A stretch of DNA of 64,000 nucleotides from Catonia carolina (Eukaryota; Arthropoda; Insecta; Hemiptera; Achilidae): assembly GCA_035578175.1 (NCBI GenBank), contig JAQMRL010000006.1, forward strand, positions 28,218,393 to 28,282,392, given 5' to 3'. Both the position numbers and the translations under genes were made by a program. This document shows positions 1 through 11,565 of this stretch, one piece after another (the first letter of the stretch is position 1; each line of letters opens with the position of its first letter). The notes below the pieces were generated by a model. That model saw only the letters and a list, made by a program, of their open reading frames with translations. It was not told the DNA's origin and did not search any database.

Positions 1-239
1 AAATAAACGAAACGGTTAAAAAGCTCTAAAAATATAACAACATTCAAAAGAAAATTACTAATGCAAGAGTGTTGAAATGTATCAACTGTCAGACACACAA
101 TTTTATTTCTATAATATTTTAAGATTATTTCGACGAACAAATTAAGTAAATTAATTAGTGTTTAAATAAAAAAGAATCATTTTAAATTATTAAATAACTA
201 ATGTTCAAATAGTTAAATAAATGATTAAATAAAAAATCT

Positions 240-412
240 GCTGTGAAACACTCACACAACTTTCCCTTGCCAATGCAAATAATAAACAATATAACCAAAC
301 ATTAGTGATAAAACATTACAAATAAACAAAAAACTAACCTTAAAAAATCTGGTGTGAAACACTCACACAACTTTCTCTTGCCAATGCAAATAATTAACAA
401 TATAACCTAACA
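240..412 (+). repeat. REP-A end modules, two in tandem
   Basis: Two copies of the REP-A left-end module (hairpin GTGTGA...TCACAC, then ACTTTCTCTTGCC-like and AATGCAAATAAT) lie head to tail, starting near 240 and 351. The REP-A body is absent after the second. This looks like a truncated element whose terminal module had duplicated. Confidence 0.85.
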
Positions 413-1132
413 ATTTTGTACTTCAGACGTACAACATTCATTAAATCGATAGACCAAATGTATTTAGTTCATGAATATTATTAAAATGTTTTGACAACTC
501 TGTTGGATTTCTGTAGCACACCGGAGAATGGAATATGGTGACATCTTTTTAGACACTAGCCCGAGACTTTAAGTTAAGATTAGAGTTACTGGAATGGTGA
601 CTCACGAATTTAAAAAAGTCAAATGAAAACAATTAAAAAAAGATACAAGTAGCGCTACTTGACGCCTACAATATTTTTGTCCCATATAAACACACACGTG
701 TTAAATTTTGGTGCTAGAATCATTTTGATTCAACATTTATGAATCATTGCTCCATTATATCTTTTCTTAAACAGTTATAAATATGCTAATGATAAAAAAA
801 TTTAAGATTGTCGGCCAGACGTTCTATTTATTCAAAAAGGATGAGACATATTTTAAAGCAAATATAGTCGAACAAAAAAAGGTTTAGCTAAACTGTTATA
901 AATAATCTTTTATAGAGAACTCCACTCATCACGAAATCTCTAAAACCTCACGGTCTCCTACGATCTTCAAACTCGATATTCAATTTCAATTGGATTCTCG
1001 GTATACTGTGGACAATTCGAACTGGCACAACTCTTGCTCTACGTGTACACACAGTTCCGCAGAAAGTATATCCATAACCTATTCTTTCAACAAGGTCTAC
1101 AAATTTTAATGTACGCAAATCCCTACAACCTT
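413..1132. other. AT-rich spacer, no gene seen
   Basis: No repeat family of this window, long frame or RNA gene was recognised here. Confidence 0.5.
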
Positions 1133-1377
1133 ACACATACGAAAACTAAGACAGAAAATGCAATATATTTTTAATTATCGTTCTTCGTAAACTCAAAACA
1201 TTTTAGCTTAATTGCTGAATCATTTATTTTAATATCCATACCTTGCAAATGGTGTTCAAAATGATTTCCTTGGTCATCTGTGCACAATCTAGCGCGTTTA
1301 ATGAAACCACGTGTAGCCTTTCTGATACCATCTCGGAAAAAATATATTGCATTTTCTGTCTTATTTTTCGTATGTGT
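1133..1377. repeat. Fold-back element (MITE-like), 245 bp
   Basis: The left arm (about 1133-1178) begins ACACATACGAAAA and contains AGACAGAAAATGCAATATAT. It recurs inverted at about 1332-1377, giving TIRs of roughly 45 bp with few mismatches. The centre has no reading frame. Flanking duplications are unclear and the superfamily is unknown. Confidence 0.75.
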
Positions 1378-1689
1378 TGATTTAATTAAACATACATTTT
1401 TTTAACTTTGTGTTTGTTTATTATTGGCATATTTTACAACATTCTCTTCAGAATTAAAATCTCTAAAAGTTTGGCTAAATAAATTTACACAATTATTAGC
1501 CATTTAACACAGTTATTGTTCTTCAAACCTAAAAAAAACGTATTTTTATGCACAGATTTGTCCGTTTTTCATTGGATATTACAAAAAACTACTGGAGATA
1601 TGGTTCTGGAACTTATTTTATTCAATTTTTCGGGTCGAAATACATAAGAAACCATCAAATCTACTCACAAAATTGGGTTCCTAGACCTC

Positions 1690-1862
1690 TAGGATAACTT
1701 TATTTAGGCGTATGTTCTGAACCCAGGGCGAAATCTTTCGCTAGCCGTAACTCACTAACGAAGCGTTTCTGGACCCATGTGAATATAAACTTTTTTCATT
1801 ATTTTGATGAGAGGAAACCACCTTAGAAGTATGTCGAGTTACTTGTGAGACACCCTGTATAT
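1690..1862. repeat. Possible old transposon fragment
   Basis: A stretch less AT-rich than its surroundings, containing GTAACTCACTAACGAAGCG and ending in GAGACACCCTGTATA. It resembles widespread insect repeat ends, but I cannot assign a family, and only one copy is in the window. Confidence 0.3.
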
Positions 1863-1924
1863 ATATTTTACTTTGTTTAAAGACACATCAAGACTTCGTT
1901 CAGTGATTCTATTGGGTTAAGGAA

Positions 1925-2034
1925 CGGTGGGTTTGAACGTGTTATAATTTTCTAGACACTAGCCAGAAATCGAACCCGGGATCTCCGCATTGCAGCGTAG
2001 CACGCTAAAGACTGAGCCACGAAGGTGGCCAATA
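1925..2034 (-). repeat. SINE-E copy 1 (tRNA-headed)
   Basis: Read on the minus strand, an A-box-like GTGGCTCAGTCTTTAGCG is followed by a T-arm with B box CCGGGTTCGATTTCTGG. Then comes the family's post-tRNA stretch, here AGTGTCTAGAAAATT. The 5' and 3' acceptor halves do not pair, so this is a SINE head rather than a working tRNA. Confidence 0.65.
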
Positions 2035-2060
2035 TAATATAAAAGATTATATTTTCGTTT

Positions 2061-2283
2061 AGGTCAACAACCGAAAGGTTGGTTTGAACCTCTAGAAGTT
2101 TTAATATGTAAAATCGAGGAGTGAGGTGGGTTACTATTGCCTTCCTCCCTGAGTTGAAAGAGTATGGTTATCAGCACGCGATTATTCCGAAAAACACCCA
2201 TTTTCCACCCTGCAAATGACACATTCACTACATGGTCTGGCTGTACAGTGAAATTCATTACTCTTAGAGGAGATAACTGACTA
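2061..2283 (-). repeat. SINE-B copy 1, 3' part
   Basis: Matches SINE-B from its 3' hairpin tail through the conserved GGAAGGCAATGGTAAACCAC-like core. It is interrupted at 2284 by the TAGTCCG element; the rest of the same copy resumes at 3847. Confidence 0.85.
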
Positions 2284-2467
2284 TAGTCCGATTCACGAAA
2301 GAAAACACCTGACTTTAAACGGCAATATCTTTTGAGCCGTTGTAAGTAAAAACAATTACGATACATCAAAATTAAAGCTTGTTTTATTGTGGTTGCAGGA
2401 TATACGTTAACATTTTTGGAAATTAATAGTGTATTAAATAAAACGAATTGAACCACTTTTCCAGTAT

Positions 2468-2797
2468 ACCCAACTTCAACGTACTTTGATTTTGTTTACG
2501 CGTACTTTAAAATGTATCGGGCCGCAAAGTGACATAACTTTTCATTATTAATGTGTTATATGCGAATCACATTTTCCAATACTGTTGATAATATGCAACA
2601 GTCAGTACAAAAATTCTTTCCGTATCATTACTGGTAGCCGAAATTACAATTTATTTAAAAACGGCCGCCATTTTTCAAAACCAGTCGCCCAAAAATAAAA
2701 CAGAAATAAGCATTACACGTAGAAATCTTTATTTTATAATACTTTGTAGCCCTACACATTTTAAAGTACGCGTGAAAAAAGTACCTTGAAGTTGGGT
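2468..2797. mobile_element. MITE, 330 bp, nested in T1
   Basis: Arms ACCCAACTTCAA at 2468 and TTGAAGTTGGGT ending at 2797. The arms pair over about 45 bp and include a shared ACGCGTACTTTAAAATGT. It sits at the inner edge of the left arm of T1, beside CCAGTATA; the right arm of T1 has the corresponding GTATACTGG without it. Confidence 0.75.
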
Positions 2798-3631
2798 TGT
2801 AATGTAAAATTTAAAAATGATTAATAAATTTCACCTATATTAATTCTTTTATGCCCCAAGTTGGGCGCTAAAATGTTATTAAATTGAAATAGTGAAATTA
2901 ATAAAGAACGCAAAATTTAAATTGAAAAATGAAAATAAATTGATTTTAATTGAAACAAGAAAATTTGAAAATTGACAAAATTTATGTAATAAAAAAATTA
3001 ATTTGAATTGAATTTATAGTTGACACTGCTATAACTCTAAATATATTCTAAATTAATTATTGACATGTAATTATTTGTTGTAATATTAAATTGAACTATT
3101 ATTTTAAGTCTACCTATGAGCTCAATTAATATTAGGCCTATTAAAAAAATTATTAAATAGATACGATTTTTATAAATTCCTTGGAGTCTTATCAGCTGCA
3201 TGTGTGTCCTTTAATTGACCGGGATCGAATGGGGGGGGGGGGAGCTTGGTCATAGTTGCAATTGGTTTTATAGATGTTCATAATCTTATTCAAATCTTTT
3301 CTTCATATTTTTTAAAATATCCAAGTCATTTTAATTAGTTCCACAATTAATTGGGTTTTTGTTGTTTTACTAATCTTCTTTACTTATTTTTAAAATTTAT
3401 TTAATTAAGTTACACTTTCTTTTGATTTTCTTTATTTAATTTAAACTATTTCGCTTCTGGAATTAATTTCTTTTAATATTTAATTTTCTTCTCATAAATC
3501 TTCTTAATATATATTTTATTACCGTTTATTCTATTTACTTTTAAAATTATTTCTTCAATTAACAACAATTGGTTACTTTAACTGAATCATCTATCAACGA
3601 TGTAATAGAACATAGACTGCTATTCTACCGG
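2798..3631. other. AT-rich interior of T1
   Basis: No coding frame seen. A run of 12 G occurs at about 3231-3242. Confidence 0.5.
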
Positions 3632-3846
3632 GTATACTGGAAACGTGGTTAAAAACAGGGTACTTTTTATGGGTAATTTGTTATATTTAATAGACCTACA
3701 CCATTAATTTCTGAAAATGTAAATGGATATTCTGTAATCAACGACAAAACAAGCTTTAATTTGATATATCGTAATTGTTTTTACATGCAACGGTTCAAAA
3801 GGTATTGCTGTTTAAAGACAGGTGTTTTCTTTCGTGAATCGGACTA

Positions 3847-3881
3847 TTGTGTCTTTTACACCTCTACCTCTTCTGTTCTTA
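3847..3881 (-). repeat. SINE-B copy 1, remaining 5' fragment
   Basis: Resumes with GTGTCTTTTACACCTCTACC-type sequence of SINE-B directly after T1, then stops at 3881. The true 5' end of this copy is lost. Confidence 0.75.
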
Positions 3882-4290
3882 TGGGGAGTGGGAACTGCTA
3901 TCTTAGCCCATGTCAATGTTTGACCCATTTTCTCCGTTATATACGGCCAGAAAATTTTCAAATTTTAACCAGTTATTCAATGATATGTTTCTGACAGATA
4001 GACGCAGTCGTTTTAAAATATATCGATTACTAATTTTTTTATAAATTTTTCCGTGAATGCCTACTCCAAAAACTGAAATTTTATAGAAAAAAAATTATAT
4101 TTTTTTATAAATTAAAATAACGTCAAATGCCCACGTCTGTTGATGTAAATACATGTAAGGAATGTGCCATTATAATTTAGAGGAAAAAGTTTGATTGGTT
4201 CTTGAGAAAATAGGTCTTTCGTACGAAAAACACAGTTTTTGGGAAATGGTGATTCAGATTTATAAACGCGTTTTTATATAAAAACGTACT
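3882..4290. other. AT-rich spacer
   Basis: No supported feature. Confidence 0.5.
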
Positions 4291-4335
4291 TACCTAGTGC
4301 ATTTCTGCTTCATACAAGCAGAAATGCACTAAGTA
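4291..4335. other. Near-perfect short hairpin
   Basis: TAGTGCATTTCTGCTT at 4295-4310 pairs with AAGCAGAAATGCACTA at 4316-4331 across a 5-base loop, with a few more pairs outside. It could be a tiny fold-back element or a recent inverted duplication; nothing shows that it is transcribed. Confidence 0.7.
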
Positions 4336-4407
4336 ATTTATGCAACATAAACCTTACAAACAAAAGTGCCTTCTAGATTGAAAGAGAAATACTAAAAAAT
4401 TCATAAA

Positions 4408-4744
4408 TTTTTTTTTTCTTTTTTGTAATCCCTAATTTGTGTACGTTGCAATCTGTTCAATTGAGTACAATAAGCAACTCCATGACCCAATAAGATGAGG
4501 ATGATGTGTATGACGTGTAAATGAGGTGTAGTCTTGTACAGACTCAGGTCGACCATTCCTGAGAGAGTATGGTTAATTGAACCCCAACCATCAAAGTACA
4601 CCGGTAACCACTGTCTAGCATTCAAATCCGTATAAAAGTAACTACCTTAACTAGGATTGGAACCACGAACCTTCGTCTCCGAAAATCAGCTGTTAAACAG
4701 CTGATTTTGGCGACGACTTTACCTCTAGACCAACCCGGTGGGTT
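4408..4744 (-). repeat. SINE-C copy 1, full length
   Basis: On the minus strand: AACCCACCGGGTTGG start, A box GGTTTAGAGGTAAAGTCG, a CAGCTG-TTTAA-CAGCTG hairpin, B-box-like GGTTCCAATCC, a conserved 3' body and an A-rich tail. It is flanked by TCATAAA (4401-4407 and 4745-4751), a target-site duplication. This is a tRNA-derived retroposon; its 70-90 codon frames are not genes. Confidence 0.9.
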
Positions 4745-4751
4745 TCATAAA

Positions 4752-4954
4752 AATTAGTGACAAAATAATTAAAAACCATGTACACAATATGACTTGTTTA
4801 CGAAAACAGGAACATTTTCACATGACATGTGTTTTTATAAAAACAAAAAAAAATTTAATTGTCGTAGAAACGTGATTTTGGTACTATTGGAAAGCGCTAA
4901 TTTCAAACTGTGTAACAAAGTTAAAACTTGAAAATCTATATTTTTTCATTTTTT
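4752..4954. other. AT-rich spacer
   Basis: No supported feature. Confidence 0.4.
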
Positions 4955-5122
4955 CGAGTCCGACTCCTCTTAAATGGTTTATAGTTACATAATTCGCTAT
5001 GTGATAAGAAACAGAACTATTTTTGTAAATATTGCAGAATTTTTGTAATTTTTGCAGAACTATTTTGCTAACCAACAGATCGAGTGAAATTAATTTAACA
5101 CTCCACCAGCCCGTTATGGGCA
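4955..5122 (-). repeat. SINE-B 5' half, diverged
   Basis: Contains the SINE-B landmarks GATAAGAAACAGAACTATTT, CAGATCGAGTG and CACTCCACC...CCCGTTATGGGCA in order, with a local duplication near the GCAGAACTATTTT motif. Confidence 0.7.
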
Positions 5123-5620
5123 TAAAATATTATATAACAACAGTTAAAAACAAAAAAAAGAAAAAAGAAAAAACAATAGCCCACAATATTAAATCAATAG
5201 TTATAGAAACATTAAAATTTTTTGTTATTTGGCAGCAAACTCAGACAAAATCAACAGACATATAAAATTATATTATCATGTGTGTGTATGTGTTTTTTTA
5301 ACAAACTACACCTTGAAATACAACTTGATATAAAAATTTAACTTTAACCTTTTAAACAAATAGGATGCAAATAAAACTGAATAATAATCTTAAAATAAAC
5401 AAACAAACAAGATCATTTTCGTAAATCTTGAAGCCAAAGACTACATATTGTATGTCAGGCGAATAATATATCACAACTAATTGCTGAAAAAAGAAAGAAC
5501 TATCACAAGATTTTTGGCTCATTTCGTTCAGAACTGCCAAGTCTTGGAATAAAACAAAATTATGTAGTATGACGTTAAAATGAACCGCAATGTAAATAAT
5601 ACGTTAATGAAGAAAACAAA
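5123..5620. other. AT-rich spacer
   Basis: Short frames here are low-complexity (Lys-rich, Phe-rich) and unconvincing. Confidence 0.5.
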
Positions 5621-5623
5621 TTT

Positions 5624-6478
5624 GGTGTGAAACACTCACACGACTTTCTCTTGTCAATGCAAATAATTAACAATATAATATTAGTAATAAAATATTAAAA
5701 ATAAACAAAAAACGAACCTTATTTTTAATCATGAGCGAAAGACGCAAAATTAAATCAATCTCAGTTTGGCTTAAAAGTACGGAAAATTACTCTTTCACGC
5801 TTAACTAGGCTCTGCAGAGAAAAATGCTTTAAATAAAAGTTGAAGATCTTTTAATTACCTATAAATTTGATTATATACACTTTGTCGTAAAATGCATACT
5901 AATGCTGAAATCTTAAAAAAATCAATTTTTTTATAGATTTTCATGAAAAAAAACAGAAAATCACTTAATTACCGCTAAACTAAGCGTTACACAAAAAAGT
6001 TTGAAATCAAATTTGTAGGATTTTAAATTCTCTACAACTTTTATTATAAAGTACATTTTGCGCTGCAACGCATATTAAAGCAATCTTAAAAAACAACAAT
6101 TATTTTTACGAGAAAACGGCCCTTCCAAGAATTTTAGCAGACATGGCGCCTACCCTATCTTGTAGAGCACAAAAAATTAGTAAATCAGGCGATTTAAAAA
6201 AAAATCGTAATAGCCGTTTTTGAGAAAATCGCCAAACGAATAAATTGCTACATCCGGTTGACCGATTTTGATGAAAATGTTTGTGTCGGGTCCTCTAGTG
6301 GTATCTTACTTAAGTTTCAAGTTTGTACGATGTTCCGTTCTTGAGATATTCAGTTCATACCAATCGCTAAAAACATGTTTTTTTGGGTTCAAGGGGTCTG
6401 AAAACGAGTTGATCCGGTGAAAAATCGACATTAAAACAATTCTTTCCTTTCATTATATTCATATAGGCAAGAGAAAGT
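5624..6478 (+). repeat. REP-A copy 2, full length
   Basis: Runs from GGTGTGAAACACTCACAC through the two internal body units (GCTAAACTA landmarks) and the AGACATGGCGCCTACCCTA segment to ATATAGGCAAGAGAAAGT. It is 855 bp. Stops occur in all frames, so it is a non-autonomous interspersed repeat. Class undetermined. Confidence 0.9.
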
Positions 6479-7487
6479 AAAACAATTGGAGGATTTTCTT
6501 TATTTCTAGTTTTCTACGAAGCTCCAAAGAAGCAAAGCAAAAAATTAAACTATTAACACAGGCGTGATTAACGTAGACTTACGTTGACTTCAACGCCTTT
6601 AAAAATTATTGTTAATTTAAAAACAGCCTTGATAAATTACTACCCTTAAAGGTGGGGAAAATCACAGGAACAGAACAATAAACATTTTAGAAGAGTATGA
6701 GATTTATAAAAAAAAGTAAGACCCAACTATATAGTTGTTTTTTGAAACCCACCAGTATTTACACAAAAAATACTGTAATGCACCTACCGGGCGAATATTA
6801 ACTCACAAAAATCGGACGTTTTTATTTACAGACACTTCAAGACAAACACTGTTTACAAATACTAGCAGTAAACAGATTTATTAGGAAAGGAACCCAACAT
6901 TTATTAGCCAACAAAGCGATCACAAATCACAACCCAAATTATTAAGCTAAAGGGACAAACTATGAATTTAAAACTATTAGTTCAATTAGTACAGTACATT
7001 TATTACTTAAAGAAAACCGTTTTAAAATGGATTTTATAATGGATTTTTATAATGTTCAATAAATAATAGACGAAAAATATAACAAAATAAATTGAGCAAC
7101 CAGAATGTAGTTGGTAAACATATTCTTATTTTTCAGATTACAGAACTTTTGGTAATTTATGTAATTAAAGTTTTTTTTTTGTAAAACATTACAAAAAGAA
7201 CTTGTGGATTATTAAATAATGAGATAATTTACTGTGGAATTTTTAATCAAGATAAAATTAACCTATTAAATTTTACTGTAAATTCATTTAAAATATTAAC
7301 AGCTTGGTCATAAGGAACTACTTTGGGTTGTGATATAATAAACTAATTAATGTACAATAATTAATTAGATTTTAGAATCAACTCGGGACATTCCGCTTCA
7401 ATATCAGTACGGTAACAACGACGCCATTTAACTTTTGTTTTCTCATAACCTGGACCAAATAATATATAAAAATATTAACAAAAATCT
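6479..7487. other. AT-rich spacer
   Basis: No gene, RNA or known family recognised. Confidence 0.5.
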
Positions 7488-8397
7488 GGTGTGAAACACG
7501 CTCATAACTTTCTATTGGCCATGCAAATAGTTACCAATATGACTTAGCATTAGTAAACATTAGAAATAAACAAAAAACTAACCTCAAAAACATAACCTTA
7601 TTAGTGAATGATGCAAAATGAAAACCAACCTTAGTTTGGCTTAATAATACGGAAAATCACTCTTTAATGCTAAAGTAGGCTAGAGAAATATGCTTGAAAT
7701 AAAAGTTTAAGATCTTTTAATTTCTTATAAATTAGATTTTATATATTTTTATCGTTAAATGCATACTAGGGCCGAAATCTTGAAAAATCCATTTTTTACA
7801 GATTTTCATGCATAGCCTATACCAGAAAATCACTAATTACCGCTAAACTAAGCATTATACAAAGAAATGTTTGCAATAACAGTTGTAGGTTTTAAAATTT
7901 TCTACTATGATTGTATACACTTTTGCCCTAAAATGCATATTAAAGCCGCAATCTTAAAAAAAACATTTTTTTACGAGAAAACAGCCTTTCCAAGAATTTC
8001 AACAGACACGCCGCCTACCCTATGTTATATAGCATAAAAAATTTGGTAAATAAGGCGATTTTTAAAAATATCGTACGAGCCATTTTTGAGAAATCGAAAA
8101 AAGTGAAAAATTACAGGAATAAACTGCTACTTCCGGTTGACCGATTTTGATGAAAATGTTCGTGTCGGGTCCGGTAGTAGTATATAACTTAAGTTTTAAG
8201 TTTCAAGTTCGTACGATGTTCCGTTCTTGAGATATTTTGTTCACACACCCATAGACCAATCGCTAAAAACATTTTTTTTGGGGGGGGGTTCAGGGGGTCT
8301 GAAAACGTGTACAACCGGTGAAAACTCAATTTCAAAATATCGACATGAAAACAATACTTTCCTTCCAATATATTCATTCATATAGGCAAGCGAAAGT
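7488..8397 (+). repeat. REP-A copy 3, full length
   Basis: Same architecture as copy 2, about 910 bp, ending ATATAGGCAAGCGAAAGT. The AC microsatellite seen in other copies is reduced here. Confidence 0.9.
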
Positions 8398-9420
8398 AAA
8401 AATCAACGTTATAGAATAACAATTTTATTACAAATAAACTAAGATTTATTTTAACTAATGGTTCAGAAATTCTTCAAAAATCAATTATACAAAATCAAAA
8501 TAATTTGAAAAATATTAGAATAACCTACCTGTGTGATTTTACATTTTCTTGGAGATTCATACAATAAATAAATCAACAAAGAGTACAAAAATAAACAAAA
8601 GAATAAACACTAAGCACGTACCACTAATTTCAATAATTTTTAACTTAAACTTATAAAAATATTTTATAAAAAAATGCCGGCCGGTTAAAAACCGAAGCAA
8701 ATATTAATAACTAAAACACGAAAGCTTCAACGACGCGCACCGCATCACGGTTGAACCACGACTGACTATTGAGAAACGGATTGTAAAAAAGGCACAACGA
8801 ACAGGTAGCTGGCAAGTGAACAACACAGAGCTAGCTGAGGAGTCGGTGCTTTGGCGTAACCGTCTAACTCAGCCATGCCACTAATGTTGGACAAAGATGA
8901 AAATATACTATAAACAAAGAGAGCCACTTTAATACGTAGAGACAGAGAACTTGTCTTGTTGTGGTATGCAACCCAAGTGGTCAGCTTGCTTTTCTACATT
9001 ATACGCTACCGGTGGTACATACATACAACAAAGTTGGATAAAAATTTTTTCAAGTCGCACAAGAAGTTTTTAGGTGCAAACTCATGGCACCCTACTGTTT
9101 TTTAAAAATCTTGTTTTCCTCTCGAACCCCTCCTACTAATCACCTTGTCCCCACCGATTCAAAAACTAAAAAAAAAAATTAAATAAATATCGTCATATCA
9201 GTCATCAGTTTTTATCATGTATAAAAATCCGACACTGAAACTACAAGAATACAAGTTAATTTTCTATATTTGTTTTTTTAACAATATTTAACATTTTTAA
9301 CGTTAAATAAAGTACAAAATGCGAAATCCCAACTGATTCACTGAACACTAATTCTCTTACTTTCCGATCACCTAAAGAAATGAAATTCGGCACATTTGTT
9401 ACTTAAGGATTAAACATAAA
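8398..9420. other. Spacer with a GC-richer block at about 8680-9000
   Basis: The block at 8680-9000 has higher GC and complexity than its surroundings and matches no repeat family seen here. It could be an old element, a regulatory block or a host exon. I see no long frame or splice evidence. Confidence 0.3.
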
Positions 9421-10622
9421 AAATATGGAGTGAAATACTCACACGGCTTTCTCTTGGCAATGTAAATAAACCAACAATATAACTTGTGTTTAATCAAGAG
9501 TAAAACAAATGGAATATTTAACCTAATTTTAATCATGAGTAAATGACGTAAAATGAAATCAACCTATTAAGAACAAATCTGGTGTTAAACACTCACACGA
9601 CTACTCATGCCAATGTAAATAAAGCAACAATATAACCCGTGTTTATCACAAGTAAACAATCAAAAATCAAAATTTAACCTAATTTTAGTCATGAGTGAAT
9701 GACGTACAATGAAAATCAACCTATCTACAACAGATCTGTTGTGAAACACTCACACGACTTTCTCTTGTAAATAATGAACAATATAACCTGTGTTTAATCA
9801 TGAGTAGGCCTACACAATGAAAAATTTAACCTAATTTTAATCAAAAGTGAATGACGTAACATGAAAATCAACCGATCTAGAACAAATATGTTATGAAACA
9901 CTCACTCGACGTTCTCTTACCAATGTAAATAATGAACAATATAACCTGTGTTTAAATCAAGTGTAAACAATGAAACACACAAAATTTAACCTAATTTTAA
10001 TCATGAGTGAATGACGTAACATGAAAATCAACCGATCTAGAGCAAATATGGTGTGAAACACTCACACAACATTCTCTTACTAATGTAAATAAAGAAACAA
10101 TATAATCTGTGTTTAATCATGAGCACACAATCCAAAATGAAAAATTTAACCTAATTTTAATCATGAGTGGATGACGTAAAATGAAAATCAACCTATCTAC
10201 AACAAATCTGTTGTGAAACACTCACACGACTTTCTCTTCCCAATGTAACATTATAACCAGTGTTTAATCAAGAGTAAAAATGAAAATTAGAAAATTTGAC
10301 CTAAATTTAATCATTAGTAAATGACGTAAAATGAAAATCAACCTCTCTAGAACAAATCTAGTGTGAAACACTCACACGACTTTATCTTGACAATGTAAAT
10401 AATTATCAATATAACCGATGTTTAAATCAAGAGTAAACAATGAAACATGCAACATTTAACCTAATTTAATCACGAGTGAATGACGTAACATGAAAATCAA
10501 CCTATATAGAACAAATATGTGAAACACTCACACGACATTTTTCACCAATGTATATAATGAGCAATATAACCTGTGTTTAATCATGAGTAAACAATGAAAA
10601 ATGAAAACAACCTCTGTAGAAC
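9421..10622 (+). repeat. Tandem array of eight REP-A end modules
   Basis: The module start (G-TGTGAAACACTCACAC and variants) recurs at about 9427, 9581, 9738, 9890, 10050, 10210, 10360 and 10517, a period of 150-160 bp. Each unit then has TTTCTCTT-CCAATGTAAATAA, ACAATATAACC, TTTAATCATGAGTGAATGACG and ATGAAAATCAACC. The units are clearly diverged from each other. Confidence 0.92.
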
Positions 10623-10873
10623 ATAAAAATACGAAAAACCACTTATTGCCGCTAAACTAAGTTAGAAGAAAATGCTTGAAATAAAAGTTGTAGGGTTTTC
10701 ATTTCGTGCAACTTTGATTAGGTCTACGCTGTTGTCGTAAAATAGCCGCAATCTTAAAAATCCCATTTTTTCAGATTCTGATGAAAAAACAGAAAATCAC
10801 CAGTAATTACCGCTAAGCTAAGTAAGCGTTGTTCAAACAAATGTTTGAAATAAAAGTTGTAGGTTTTTAAATC
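10623..10873 (+). repeat. REP-A body following the array
   Basis: Body sequence (GCTAAACTA and AAAAGTTGTAGG landmarks, two units) continues directly from the last array unit, so the array is the expanded left end of one REP-A copy. It is cut off by SINE-B. Confidence 0.8.
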
Positions 10874-11036
10874 TTTCCACCCTGTAGATGACAGCTTCAC
10901 TTCATTCCCCACAGGTACTGGCTGTATGATGAAATTCATTACACTCGGAGGAGAAACTCAGAATAGTGTCTTTTACACCTCTACCTCTTCTGTTCTTAAA
11001 TATTTCAGTCATATAATTGGCTGACTATGTGATAAG
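10874..11036 (-). repeat. SINE-B copy 2, middle part
   Basis: Covers the central region of SINE-B (CCACCCTG...GGCTGTATGATGAAATTCATT...CTACCTCTTCTGTTCTTAAA) up to GTGATAAG, then runs into a microsatellite. Confidence 0.8.
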
Positions 11037-11067
<31 letters not shown>

Positions 11068-11090
11068 AAGCGAGTGAGAGAGAACTGTAA
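11036..11090. repeat. (ATAG)n / (AG)n microsatellite
   Basis: About five ATAG units followed by an imperfect AG-rich tract, at the broken end of SINE-B copy 2. Confidence 0.9.
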
Positions 11091-11565
11091 TAGTAATAAT
11101 TTTTATAAAAAATTCTATTGGTTTAAATTTATCGTTATGGCGGGTCTTAATAAAATTAAATATTTACAGAACTAAGTATTAACTTTATAAACATTACTGA
11201 CAAATTGTTACTTAAGAATTTTACAGAAACACTTGAAGTAAACAAAACACTACTTGCTCAACAATTTTAAATGTGTTTAGATAATAATAAACAAAAAACA
11301 AATTAGTCATGACAACTTTAAGCCTAAGCAAAGTGTAAGCAAATATTTAGAAACGCTGACTGATTAGAACAACATAATTTAAACGGACCACCATTAAAAA
11401 TGAATGAAAGTACGAAATGTGTTGCCAAAATATCAAGAAAATATTTTATAAACCATATACAAGCAGTTTTAAATAAAATAATATTCATTTAACAAAAAAT
11501 AAACTGTTTTCAAAATAATATATGTATTTTCCATTAATGTTTACAACACTGATATTCTCTTTTTA
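11091..11565. other. AT-rich spacer
   Basis: No supported feature. Confidence 0.5.

Larger units (their letters stand above)
2284..3846. mobile_element. TIR DNA transposon T1 (TAGTCCG ends), 1.56 kb
   Basis: Inserted in SINE-B. It begins TAGTCCGATTCACGAAAG and ends with the inverse (...CGGACTA). The arms stay alignable for about 190 bp (2284-2470 against about 3632-3846). Each arm carries a short open frame with the shared peptides YRNCFY and GVFFRESDY, which are simply translations of the same repeat in opposite orientations. The interior is AT-rich without a recognisable transposase, so it is non-autonomous. The target duplication is short and ambiguous (TA/TT). Confidence 0.85.

Noticed and set aside
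2064..2456. 130-codon frame as a gene
   Set aside because: It crosses SINE-B into a TIR of element T1; the matching peptide at 3761-3994 comes from the other TIR arm.
9421..10622. Regularly spaced repeats resembling a CRISPR array
   Set aside because: The whole 150-160 bp unit is repeated with divergence, there are no unique spacers, and it continues into a REP-A body in a eukaryotic genome.
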